The notes below the pieces were generated by a model that searched no databases, was not told the origin of the DNA, and was given only the letters and a program-made list of their open reading frames with translations. A stretch of DNA of 64,000 bases from Candidatus Borrarchaeum weybense (GTDB lineage: Archaea > Asgardarchaeota > Sifarchaeia > Borrarchaeales > Borrarchaeaceae), in NCBI GenBank assembly GCA_019057385.1, contig JAHQJS010000007.1, positions 496,001 to 560,000 of the forward strand, read 5' to 3'. The translations under genes were made by a program, and so were the position numbers. Shown here in pieces: positions 9,338-18,027 of this stretch (its first letter is position 1; the number at the start of each line of letters is the position of its first letter).

Positions 9338-10894
9338 ATGGATTCAAAAACCCAAAAATCAGACCGCATTGTAAAACATATTTTTAAGGGAACCGCATCT
9401 TCACAAATCCTTCAAATATCGACGATCCTTATCAATATAATATATTCAGTTATTTTATTGCGTTTACTTCCACCTAGAGAAGTAGGTCTTCTAGAGCTAG
9501 CTGGTGCTCCATTTGGGATATTGTTTGTTAGTACAAATCTTGGGCTAGATAGTAGTGTAATTTTTTTCCTTTCAAAATCCAAAAAAAATACAGATTCTTC
9601 GACTACTAAAAATACTATGATTTCAGCTTTTTCTCTGCGGTTCATCATCGTCACTATTAGTGCTTTAGCTATTCTTCTTTTTTCAGAGAGTTTGGCAATT
9701 TTCTACGGAGATCCGCTTATTGAAACTTTATTGAGAATAAAAGCAATTCATTTTTTTATTGTCTCTTTAGAAATCATTCCATGTGCAACTTTCAATGCGT
9801 ATCACAAATACGAATATCCTGTCTATATTTCAGTGTCGACTCTGCTTTTATCTCTGGTTATAGTACCCTCATTAATCACTCTTGGCTTTGGTGTTATAGG
9901 TGCTGCGATTGGTGAATTAATAGCAGGGACTATTTTAACAATTGCTACTTTATTCGTGTGGAGAAAGTTTTTTCCGAAAGATAGTTCAAGTTCTAATTTT
10001 AAAGGTACATCTAAAAAACTATTAGCCTATGGATTGCCATTAGCTGTAGACAATGTTTTTTCTTCGATATCAACAAACTCGGGAAAGCTCATTTTAGGAT
10101 CATTTGGCCCACCTGAATGGATTGCTTATTATTCAGTTGCATACAACATATTTCAGCTTCCTATGAGAGCAGCAGCTACCGCCAGAGTTGCTTTGTTTCC
10201 GACCATGTCTGAACTAGAGAGTGAAAAAGAAATTAATTACTTGGCAAAGACTTTTCGAATGATTATCAACTATTTAGCAATTTTAATTGCCTTTCTCGTC
10301 GGAAGCATCTTAATTCTTGCCGATCCATTCATAATTTTACTCTATACCCAACGTTATTCGACTGCGATATTATTAACACAAATAATGGTAATTGGTAATT
10401 TATTTCGATTTATCGGCATGCCTATCGAAACTTTTCTATTAGCAAAAGGTAAACCAAAAATTATTACAATACGTAGCATGATTACACTGGGAACAACAAT
10501 TTTTCTTGAAATATTGTTAATATCAACTTTTGGCTTGATAGGTGCAAGTATAGCAAAAGTACTTAGTCCATTACCAGCAGTGATATTTTTACTTTTATTT
10601 CTAAAAAGTAGGACAAAACAGGTTAGTATTGACTATAGGTATTTGATAAAGATATATTCAATTTTTACTTCTTCATTTTTAGTTAGTTACTTATTAACAA
10701 GTTCAATTACATATTTTGGAGCATTTGCTCTTTTCCTATTTCTCTTTATATTTTTATCAATAATTCTTCGTGGATTTACAAAACAGGATCTAATCATGCT
10801 AGCCCCCGTATTAGATTTCTTTCCCTATAGGCTTTCTTTATTTATGAGAAAAATTGGTTCGCGTTTTTATTCTATTTTACGCGATGAAAAATAA
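9338..10894 (+). CDS. Oligosaccharide/polysaccharide flippase (Wzx-like, MOP superfamily)
   Basis: A 518-residue integral membrane protein with about 12-14 hydrophobic segments and the N-terminal pattern of polysaccharide biosynthesis (MOP/Wzx) proteins: a short basic head, GTASSQILQ, then LRLLPPREVGLLELA. Proteins of this family flip lipid-linked oligosaccharides across the cytoplasmic membrane. Position between glycosyltransferases supports export of the glycan made by this locus. ATG start near the ATATTTAAG promoter-like stretch at 9304-9312. Confidence 0.88.
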   Translation: MDSKTQKSDRIVKHIFKGTASSQILQISTILINIIYSVILLRLLPPREVGLLELAGAPFGILFVSTNLGLDSSVIFFLSKSKKNTDSSTTKNTMISAFSLRFIIVTISALAILLFSESLAIFYGDPLIETLLRIKAIHFFIVSLEIIPCATFNAYHKYEYPVYISVSTLLLSLVIVPSLITLGFGVIGAAIGELIAGTILTIATLFVWRKFFPKDSSSSNFKGTSKKLLAYGLPLAVDNVFSSISTNSGKLILGSFGPPEWIAYYSVAYNIFQLPMRAAATARVALFPTMSELESEKEINYLAKTFRMIINYLAILIAFLVGSILILADPFIILLYTQRYSTAILLTQIMVIGNLFRFIGMPIETFLLAKGKPKIITIRSMITLGTTIFLEILLISTFGLIGASIAKVLSPLPAVIFLLLFLKSRTKQVSIDYRYLIKIYSIFTSSFLVSYLLTSSITYFGAFALFLFLFIFLSIILRGFTKQDLIMLAPVLDFFPYRLSLFMRKIGSRFYSILRDEK

Positions 10895-10917
10895 ATCACG
10901 AGCGCCTAGTAGAATAT

Positions 10918-11043
10918 TTATATTTTACCAATCTTTTTCAACATTCTTATTATTTCTTTGATTCTATTTTTTTCCTCAACTTTCTGATGAAACACAGGAA
11001 AAGAGCTTCGATCTTTTAAATGATCTTTTGCAATACCATCAAT
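10918..11043 (-). pseudogene. Possible decayed C-terminal gene fragment
   Basis: On the minus strand 41 codons remain open before a TAA at 10918-10920, encoding a hydrophilic, natural-looking C-terminus (for example DHLKDRSSFPVFHQKVEEK). An in-frame stop precedes it and there is no usual start codon, so it is best read as the tail of a lost gene in the gap between the flippase and the next glycosyltransferase. The family was not recognised. Low confidence. Confidence 0.25.
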
Positions 11044-11159
11044 ATATATCTAATCCATGACTTTTAGTAATCAGATTTATTAAAATCTATAAGATAACTT
11101 ATTTTTAAATAAACTAAATTTTAAATCGAAGTTAACGAGAAATTCATGCGGTGCAATAA

Positions 11160-12491
11160 GTGTTTCAAAAACATATTAATATCCTTATTACCGGAATTAT
11201 GTTACCTCCCCCTTATGGAGGCTTAGCTAAAAGAACTCTAAATCTTGCTAATGTGTGGATTTCAAAAGGGAACCAGGTCCACCTAATAGACATAAATCCC
11301 TCTAGAAATGACTTTATCCTCTCAGGAGTAAATATAAAAGTCCATACATTCGATTACAAAAACAAATATTTCAAAATGATTTTTGCCCTTCTATTTTTAA
11401 TTGTAAAAAATCCAGTTTTCACAGTAAAATTCATCATTGAAGTTCTTGAATATCATCTCAAAAAAAGTTTTGGAATGTCAGGCTGGCAGCCATTTATAAA
11501 CTGTAGTTTTCGTGGCTCTTTATTTTATTCATTAATTTGGGTCAAAGAGATTTATCAGATAGTTAAGAAATATAAGATCAATATAATCACTTCAAATTAT
11601 GCTTTTGAGTACTCAATGCTTTCACTTAAAGTTTCTCAATTAGCAAAAACTCCTATTATAATAACAACATACTCTGAAGGTTTGTTTTGGAAGCTCAATA
11701 AAGATGGAAAGAATATTTCGCCTTACTACTCCCCGCTTTTTAAGAAAGTCTTTAACAAAGCAGATTGGATTATTGCTCCAAGTAAACATTGTATGAAAGC
11801 AGTAAACAGATTTTTAAAGGAAAAGAAACCGACTAGTGTAATTTACTCGCCTATTGATCTTACTCACATACCTGAAACAATTTCAAACAAAAATCAATTG
11901 CGAAATAATATTGGATTTTCTAATAAAAAGATTGTTCTTTTTGTCGGACAATTAAATTGGCGAAAAGGGCCAGATTATGTGATCAAAATCGCCCCTTTAA
12001 TAATTGAAAAGATCCCTAATGTCCTTTTTGTATTTATAGGTCCCGATACAGGAATGCTTAAAAAACTAAAAGGGCTTGCAATATCTCTTGATGTAATTAA
12101 ATACGTAAAATTTATTGGAACAGTTTCTGAAGAAGTATTACAGGACTATATGAGAGTAGCCAATGTTTTAGTTTTTCCATCACTTACTGATAGAGAATGC
12201 ATGGGAATGTCTCTAAAAGAAGCGCAAGCAAATGGAACCCCTGTGATTACATTTGATTCGGGAGGTGCTGCAGAAGCAGTTTTAGATAGAGAGTCAGGAT
12301 TTATAGTTCCTAGGAGAGATTTAAATAAATTATATGAATCAGTAATTTATATTCTTACAGATGAGGTACGTGCTAATAAAATGGGAAGAAAAGCAAGAGA
12401 ATGGGCTTTTAATCAATTCTCTGCTGAAAAAGAGGCTGTCAAGATGCTAAATATTCTTAAGAAGGTATTTCTAAGCAACTTAAATCGCTAA
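11160..12491 (+). CDS. Glycosyltransferase family 4 (GT-B fold)
   Basis: A 443-residue GT4 enzyme starting at GTG. It carries the N-terminal loop PPPYGGLAKRTLNLANVW and the donor-binding segment ECMGMSLKEAQANGTPVITF followed by GGAAEAV. The likely role is addition of one sugar to the lipid-linked glycan. It is followed 60 bases later by a GNAT acetyltransferase read the same way, suggesting that the transferred or acceptor sugar may be N-acetylated. Confidence 0.87.
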   Translation: MFQKHINILITGIMLPPPYGGLAKRTLNLANVWISKGNQVHLIDINPSRNDFILSGVNIKVHTFDYKNKYFKMIFALLFLIVKNPVFTVKFIIEVLEYHLKKSFGMSGWQPFINCSFRGSLFYSLIWVKEIYQIVKKYKINIITSNYAFEYSMLSLKVSQLAKTPIIITTYSEGLFWKLNKDGKNISPYYSPLFKKVFNKADWIIAPSKHCMKAVNRFLKEKKPTSVIYSPIDLTHIPETISNKNQLRNNIGFSNKKIVLFVGQLNWRKGPDYVIKIAPLIIEKIPNVLFVFIGPDTGMLKKLKGLAISLDVIKYVKFIGTVSEEVLQDYMRVANVLVFPSLTDRECMGMSLKEAQANGTPVITFDSGGAAEAVLDRESGFIVPRRDLNKLYESVIYILTDEVRANKMGRKAREWAFNQFSAEKEAVKMLNILKKVFLSNLNR

Positions 12492-12554
12492 AAGAACATA
12501 TAAAAAGATACAATGACCTTAACATAAGTGAATCTCCTTTTAGAAGGGCAAAGT

Positions 12555-13010
12555 ATGAGAGTACTTGACTTAAGCAAAGAACTGGACAAACTTAAAGCAT
12601 TTTATGATTCCTTAGATGAGGAAAAAAAAACATTTACACTTCCTTGGACTCTCCTTGAGAAGGCTATTATTGTTGTAGTTGAAGAAGATAAGGGAAGGAT
12701 TATTGGGATTTCTGGAATTCGCGACAACTATTTTGCCTTTACATGTATAGAAAAGCAATTTCAAGGAAAAGGAATTGGAACCAAACTGATAAAGGAAAGG
12801 AATAAAATTGTAAAGAAAAATAGAATTGGAATTCTATATGCAACTACACACAAAAATAACATAATCGCTCAGAGATTATTGGAAAAATCAGGATATAATC
12901 TCGTAAAAATTGAAGAAGATATATATCATTATAAACTCTATATTACCATGAAAGCCAAATTACTAAAATTTTTAAGTAAATGGGCCAATAAGATTGGTTT
13001 AAAAACTTGA
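12555..13010 (+). CDS. GNAT family N-acetyltransferase
   Basis: A small acetyltransferase of the GNAT fold. The acetyl-CoA pyrophosphate loop is visible as KQFQGKGIGTKLI (Q-x-x-G-x-G) and the C-terminal AQRLLEKSGY segment is typical. The ATG at 12555 follows a GAAGGG ribosome site; an in-frame GTG at 12528 would add nine residues. Likely N-acetylates an amino sugar made by one of the DegT aminotransferases in the locus, which is an inference from context. Protein acetylation cannot be excluded. Confidence 0.75.
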   Translation: MRVLDLSKELDKLKAFYDSLDEEKKTFTLPWTLLEKAIIVVVEEDKGRIIGISGIRDNYFAFTCIEKQFQGKGIGTKLIKERNKIVKKNRIGILYATTHKNNIIAQRLLEKSGYNLVKIEEDIYHYKLYITMKAKLLKFLSKWANKIGLKT

Positions 13011-13195
13011 TTTTGTTATATAGTAAATCAATTTCAATTCCTTTCACAAGAACTCTTTTGAAAAGCCTACTTGATTGATTTAATCACGTCAACATCTTTA
13101 CGTCTGTATTATCAATATTGTTAACTAAACTTTGCCCCTAGTATATTTGCATAAAAGGACTTCATAACTGCACAAACTTCATTGGAATAAAATGA

Positions 13196-14221
13196 TTATT
13201 TAATTATTTGCGAAGTTCTACTAAAATCATATGCCTTCTCAATTACTTTTAATACATTCAAACCGTCGTTATACGAGATCAATGGAGGTGTATCATCTAA
13301 AATACATCTAACAAAATGTTTTATCTCAAAATAATAAGGATCTAAAGATATTGGTTTTTTTCTAATACAACGTCTAGATAGATTTCTTAAAGAGTGCTTT
13401 AGGTAATGACTCGTCTTTCTAGGATACTCAAGATCCTCTGATGATACACTATTAACGTCACTATATATTTCAACACGATCTGAGTACACAAAAGGATAAA
13501 ATGCAACTTGTAGTATAGCCATACATTTGTTGTATTTTAACACTAATAAAGCATAATCTTCTATGGAATCTGAGTACTGGAAGTCGAGATGAGTGAATTC
13601 TAGTGATTTCATTTCACCAAAAAACCAATTTAACAGGTCAATCATATGACACCCACTGTCGATCAGGACTCCCCCTCCCGCTAATTTTCTATCGAATTTC
13701 CACTCTGCAGGTGCTGCCGTAGGCGATGAAAACGGGCCACCATAAAAATATTGGGCATTACAACTTCTGATTTCTCCTAGTTCCCTCCTATCTAATAATT
13801 CTTTAACAGCATTGTATTTTTTTGAAAATCTGAAATGATACCCTACCATAAACTTTATTCCAGCTTTCTTCGCACTATTCATAATATTTACGGCTTCTTT
13901 AGTATTGCGACCCATTGGTTTTTCGATTAAAGTGTGAAGATTTTGCTCTGATGCTAGTATAGCTGCTTTTTCATGCAAAAAATTAGGTAAACAAATTGAT
14001 AAAGCATCAATGCTTGATTTTTGAATCAAATCCAAAAAATCTTCATAAACTTCCTTAATCCCAAATATTCTTTCAATACGTTTTCTAATGGGTTGTGATT
14101 TATCAGCAAAGGATATTATGTCAACTTCTTCAGATTTTTGATAGTTTATTAAGTGTTGAGTTCCAATCCAGCCCCCACCAATGACACCTACTCTTAACTT
14201 TCTCATAAAACATACACTCAT
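13196..14221 (-). CDS. Gfo/Idh/MocA family oxidoreductase
   Basis: Second Gfo/Idh/MocA dehydrogenase of the locus, about 340 residues. Rossmann loop VGVIGGGWIG, EKP motif (LIEKPMGRN) and the GGGVLIDSGCHMIDLLNWF segment of the C-terminal domain are intact. A second ATG five codons in (MRKLRVGV, 14206) is the more typical N-terminus. Such enzymes oxidise or reduce sugars or nucleotide sugars with NAD(P). It stands alone on the minus strand between plus-strand genes, so its partner genes cannot be told. Confidence 0.86.
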   Translation of the reverse strand: MSVCFMRKLRVGVIGGGWIGTQHLINYQKSEEVDIISFADKSQPIRKRIERIFGIKEVYEDFLDLIQKSSIDALSICLPNFLHEKAAILASEQNLHTLIEKPMGRNTKEAVNIMNSAKKAGIKFMVGYHFRFSKKYNAVKELLDRRELGEIRSCNAQYFYGGPFSSPTAAPAEWKFDRKLAGGGVLIDSGCHMIDLLNWFFGEMKSLEFTHLDFQYSDSIEDYALLVLKYNKCMAILQVAFYPFVYSDRVEIYSDVNSVSSEDLEYPRKTSHYLKHSLRNLSRRCIRKKPISLDPYYFEIKHFVRCILDDTPPLISYNDGLNVLKVIEKAYDFSRTSQIIK

Positions 14222-14361
14222 ATTGATGATTAGTCAAATAAGCAAAAACACTCCTATCGCAATTTATTTTTGCATATACACATAAGAATTTAATTCAAGA
14301 TATCTTTTTGTAGATCTAAGTTTATAAAACTCAATAAAATTGTTCTTTTTTAGGGATAAAA

Positions 14362-15249
14362 TTGACAAAGAGAGATCTAGTTAGCCTGGTTGAAATAAAA
14401 AATGATAACTTGCGTGACGCACTAAATCAGGCGCTCGGTTTAATAGACATAAAAATCAATAAAGCAAATAAGATAGTCATAAAGCCTAATTTATGTTATT
14501 ATTGGCATTCTTCAACTGGAGAAACTACTGATCCTCAGATTGTATCCACATTGATTGATTTTATTAGAGACAATATTGGACATGATTCAGATATTTCAAT
14601 TGTTGAATCAGATGCTACTGCAATGAGGACAAAATATAGTTTCAAATTTTTGGGTTATGAAGATCTAGCAAGAGAAAAAGATGTTAAATTAGTAAATTTA
14701 AGTCAAGATGAGTATAAAATAAAAAAGATAGACGGCTATCATCTCCAAGAAGTGAAAATTCCTGAGACTTTATTAAATGCTGACTATTTCATTTCAGTCC
14801 CAAAATTAAAATTACAGGATCCTTCTCTAACCCCACTAACTTGTGCTCTTAAGAATCAGTTTGGGTGTATCCCTATTCAGAAAAAATCGCAATATCATCC
14901 AGTTTTATCCGAAGTTATTTCAGATGTGAATAGTGTTATATCTCCTAATCTTTGTGTCGTTGATGGCCGAGTTGTTAAGTATAATTCAAAGATTATTCCA
15001 CTAAATTTGATCATAGCGGGAACAAATTCGCTTGCTACTGACATAATAGCGGCAAAAGTGTTAAGACTTAATCCTAAAAAGATCAAATGCATTCATTTGT
15101 ATTCCAAACTTGCTGGAAATACCCAAGTCGAACCTATTGGAACTCCAATCACTTATTTTTCAAATAAGATTCCGAAAAATCAAAGTGGAAGAATATCCAG
15201 AAAATTAAAGAAATTTGCATATCGGATTTATAGATCAATAAACTATTAA
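14362..15249 (+). CDS. DUF362 domain protein
   Basis: A 295-residue protein of the DUF362 family, recognised by the opening IVIKPNLCYYW, the central VPKLKLQDPSLTPLTCALKNQFG and the ending sequence LATDIIAAKVLRLNP. The start is TTG after an AGGGAT site. Family members often carry a ferredoxin domain, absent here. The biochemical role is not established. Its place among glycosyltransferases suggests a part in glycan assembly, but no function should be assigned. Confidence 0.75.
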   Translation: MTKRDLVSLVEIKNDNLRDALNQALGLIDIKINKANKIVIKPNLCYYWHSSTGETTDPQIVSTLIDFIRDNIGHDSDISIVESDATAMRTKYSFKFLGYEDLAREKDVKLVNLSQDEYKIKKIDGYHLQEVKIPETLLNADYFISVPKLKLQDPSLTPLTCALKNQFGCIPIQKKSQYHPVLSEVISDVNSVISPNLCVVDGRVVKYNSKIIPLNLIIAGTNSLATDIIAAKVLRLNPKKIKCIHLYSKLAGNTQVEPIGTPITYFSNKIPKNQSGRISRKLKKFAYRIYRSINY

Positions 15250-15342
15250 TTTTCTTTTGTTTCATCTTTATTCAAGCTCAAAAAGATTAAAAATAGTCAG
15301 ATCAATTATAATTTTTGAATATTTTTTTTGGAGGAGTGATTA

Positions 15343-16236
15343 CTGAATAGTAAATCATTAGAAACAAAGTTTGATATTTCTGTGATAATTCCGACTAAGA
15401 ATTGTAAACGATGGATCGCCCCAAATATAAAAAGTATCCAAGAACAAAAGATAGACAAGAAATTCGAAATTATTGTTGTTGACGATAATTCCACAGATAG
15501 CATGCGTAGATTTTTAAAATTCTTGAATAAAAAATATCCAAATCTTACTCTATGCTTATTAAATAAAAGCAGAGGTTCGTATTACGCTCGAAATATTGGA
15601 GCTAAACAATCATCCGCAGATATTCTTGTTTTTACCGATTGTGATTGTGTAGCAGATGAAAATTGGATGAACAATATAACGTGCCCAATATTTTCAAAAA
15701 AGTACAGTGCAGTTCAAGGAGCTAGCAATATTCCCCTATATAATGGCTTCTGGATTACATTAGAAACTACAAGAGGTGCCCCAAAAGGACCTTTTGTTGA
15801 TACAAAGAATTTTGCCATACGTAAAGAACTTTTTCTGAATTTAGGAGGATTTGATGAGAGATATCTTTTTAGTGGAGATGCCGATTTATGCCTTCGATTT
15901 TTAAAAAAGGGATTCAAAATTGGATTTAGATCAAATGCAATTGTATTCCACTTTTGGACTAATAATCCCTTTAGGTTAATAAAAAAAACTAAATTTTACG
16001 GATTAGGCGACCTACAAATATTCTTTGGACATGAAAAAGAAACTCAGATAAGTCCAATTTTTCTATTTAAGAAGTCAATTCTAATGTTAATCCGTGGTGC
16101 AAAAGAAGCGCTGCGCGCTAGACTGCCAATTCATTCTAGAATAATATATTTCTTTTATTATTATTTCTTTTACATGATAAGAGGCATATATTTCTTTTTA
16201 TATTTTTATAAAGGTTTTTCTCACTTAAAATATTAG
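15343..16236 (+). CDS. Glycosyltransferase family 2 (GT-A fold), probable CTG start
   Basis: A GT2 enzyme with the first beta strand FDISVIIPTKN, VVDDNSTD and the metal-binding TDCDC. The first conventional start (GTG, 15382) lies inside that beta strand. Thirteen codons upstream a CTG at 15343-15345 follows GGAGG by 8 bases and restores a normal N-terminus; an in-frame TGA closes the frame just beyond it. The C-terminal 60 residues contain aromatic hydrophobic stretches that may attach it to the membrane. It probably adds a sugar to the lipid-linked glycan. Confidence 0.85.
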   Translation: MNSKSLETKFDISVIIPTKNCKRWIAPNIKSIQEQKIDKKFEIIVVDDNSTDSMRRFLKFLNKKYPNLTLCLLNKSRGSYYARNIGAKQSSADILVFTDCDCVADENWMNNITCPIFSKKYSAVQGASNIPLYNGFWITLETTRGAPKGPFVDTKNFAIRKELFLNLGGFDERYLFSGDADLCLRFLKKGFKIGFRSNAIVFHFWTNNPFRLIKKTKFYGLGDLQIFFGHEKETQISPIFLFKKSILMLIRGAKEALRARLPIHSRIIYFFYYYFFYMIRGIYFFLYFYKGFSHLKY

Positions 16237-16483
16237 TAATTCTTACATATTTTGTTCTTAGGTTTCACAAAAGGTGAATCTTCTTTTTCGCTTCAATTTT
16301 GAAGTAATTTCACAAATATATTCTGCAAAAATATACTTAATATATTTGTTTTTTTTATTGCTTTAATTTCTTGATCTTCTGAGGCATTTATTGAATAACA
16401 TTTCTTAAATTTATTAACTTAGAATGCATCATTCTTAAATAAATCAGTGATTATAGAATATCTATACTCTAAGGTGAGTTTCC

Positions 16484-17644
16484 TTGACAATTATTGTAAC
16501 TGGTGCAGATGGGTACGTAGGTTGGCCTGCAATGTTAAGGCTTGCCGTTAAGTACCCTGACGAAAAAATTATTGGCATTGACAATGAAGCAAAAAAGCTA
16601 TGGTCGCAAGAAATAGGAATATGGAGCGCAATACCAACATATTCAATGGAAAAGCGAATAGACACGTTTGAGAGAGTTTTTGGTCAAAATAATATTATAT
16701 ATAGAAAATTTGATCTCAGAAATCGAAGAAAATTATTAGATTTATTTATACAAACGGAACCTCACTCTATAGTTCATTTAGCTGCACAGCCAAGTGGGCC
16801 TTATAGCATGTTAGACGCCGAACATTCAATTTCTACACAAATGAATAATATTGGTTCAACGCTATCATTGCTTCATAGTATCAAAGATGTTATACCAGAT
16901 GCACATCTGATTGAGTTAACGGGGATGGCCTTATATGGACTTGAGATCCCTGAGTTCTATATGGAACTCACTACAGCAGGGTTTTACGGGTTTCCAGAAA
17001 TTGATGCAATTGATTGGTATCATTTATCAAAAGTATTTGATTCGAATAATTTACGCTTCGGTCAACTTGTTTACAATCTAAGCATAACAGATTTTAGAAT
17101 AGGAATTGTCCATGGTACACATACTGAGGAAATAAGCAAAAACGAGAAACTTGCAACTTCTTTCTATTTCGATTTTTGGTTTGGAACGCTTTTAAACCGA
17201 TTTTGCGCTCAAGCTAGTGTAGATTATCCCTTAACTGTTTATGGAAAAGGAGGACAAACAAGAGCATACATCTCCCTAGATGATGCGGTTGAAATGTTAA
17301 GTTATGCAATTGAAAGAAAAGCAGAATGTCAATATAACGTCATTAATGCATATGTAGACTGTGCGAGTGTTAGAGAGATTGCAGAAATGATACAACAGGC
17401 TGGTAAGAATCTTGGTATGGATATCGCTATAATGACGGTTCCTAATCCAAGAATGGAAATTGAAGAATGTTATACTCCAGAAGATACAGGACTGACTTCG
17501 ATAGGATTTCAACCTAAAGATACAATAGATTCAAATCTTGAAACCATTCTTATAGATTTGGCAAGAGTAAAGGAAAGAATCAAAGCTAAGAAAGACAAAT
17601 TTCTCCCTAGGATTCTACGAGATAAGGCGAAAATTACAAAATAG
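16484..17644 (+). CDS. UDP-sulfoquinovose synthase-like epimerase (SQD1/Agl3 type)
   Basis: A 386-residue extended SDR that matches the SQD1/Agl3 group rather than ordinary epimerases: TGADGYVGWP at the N-terminus, HLAAQPSGPYSMLDAE, DWYHLSKVFDSNNL (Y179, K183) and LTVYGKGGQTRAYISLDDAV. The known enzymes join sulfite to UDP-glucose to make UDP-sulfoquinovose; Agl3 of Sulfolobus feeds N-glycan assembly. The strand that holds the catalytic Thr and Glu in SQD1 (TMGEYG) reads TGMALYG here, so the reaction may differ. TTG start after AAGGTGAG. Only 8 bases separate it from a MoaD-like gene, pointing to translational coupling. Confidence 0.8.
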   Translation: MTIIVTGADGYVGWPAMLRLAVKYPDEKIIGIDNEAKKLWSQEIGIWSAIPTYSMEKRIDTFERVFGQNNIIYRKFDLRNRRKLLDLFIQTEPHSIVHLAAQPSGPYSMLDAEHSISTQMNNIGSTLSLLHSIKDVIPDAHLIELTGMALYGLEIPEFYMELTTAGFYGFPEIDAIDWYHLSKVFDSNNLRFGQLVYNLSITDFRIGIVHGTHTEEISKNEKLATSFYFDFWFGTLLNRFCAQASVDYPLTVYGKGGQTRAYISLDDAVEMLSYAIERKAECQYNVINAYVDCASVREIAEMIQQAGKNLGMDIAIMTVPNPRMEIEECYTPEDTGLTSIGFQPKDTIDSNLETILIDLARVKERIKAKKDKFLPRILRDKAKITK

Positions 17645-17652
17645 GTGCTTAG

Positions 17653-17952
17653 ATGCCAGTCATTGAATTTGTTTTTTACTCAACATTTAAGAGAATAGCG
17701 GGTGAAAAAAAAATCTCAAGAGAAGTTGGACCGACTGTAAAAGATGCGATTGAAGCTTTAGTGGAAGAATTTGGAAGTGAAATGGAAGATCTTTTGATTG
17801 ATTCAACTGGAATACTAAAACGCAATCTAATTTTTTCTTTAAATGGCACAGATATAAGAAAACTCAAGAGATTAAAAACATCCTTAAAACCAGGAGATAC
17901 CATTTCCTTAGTTCAAGCCGTAGCGGGAGGAAGCGATTATCCAAGCATTTAA
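17653..17952 (+). CDS. MoaD/ThiS-like ubiquitin-fold sulfur carrier
   Basis: A 99-residue beta-grasp protein. The pattern FVFYSTFKRIAGEKK, then NLIFSLNGTDIR, LKPGDTISLVQAVAGG is that of MoaD/ThiS carriers, whose C-terminal GG is thiocarboxylated by an E1 enzyme. Here the GG (92-93) is followed by six more residues (SDYPSI), so either the tail is cleaved first or the protein is not a classical carrier. It lies between the sulfoquinovose-synthase-like gene and an aminotransferase, which suggests a dedicated sulfur-delivery role; this is inference. A ThiF/MoeB-like enzyme is encoded at 62181-62930. Confidence 0.78.
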   Translation: MPVIEFVFYSTFKRIAGEKKISREVGPTVKDAIEALVEEFGSEMEDLLIDSTGILKRNLIFSLNGTDIRKLKRLKTSLKPGDTISLVQAVAGGSDYPSI

Positions 17953-18027
17953 GAATCGGAATATTCCCTAAAAGTGATTTCTTAATTCAGAACAATTGAA
18001 TTCACAAATTTTCTAGGTGAAGAAACA

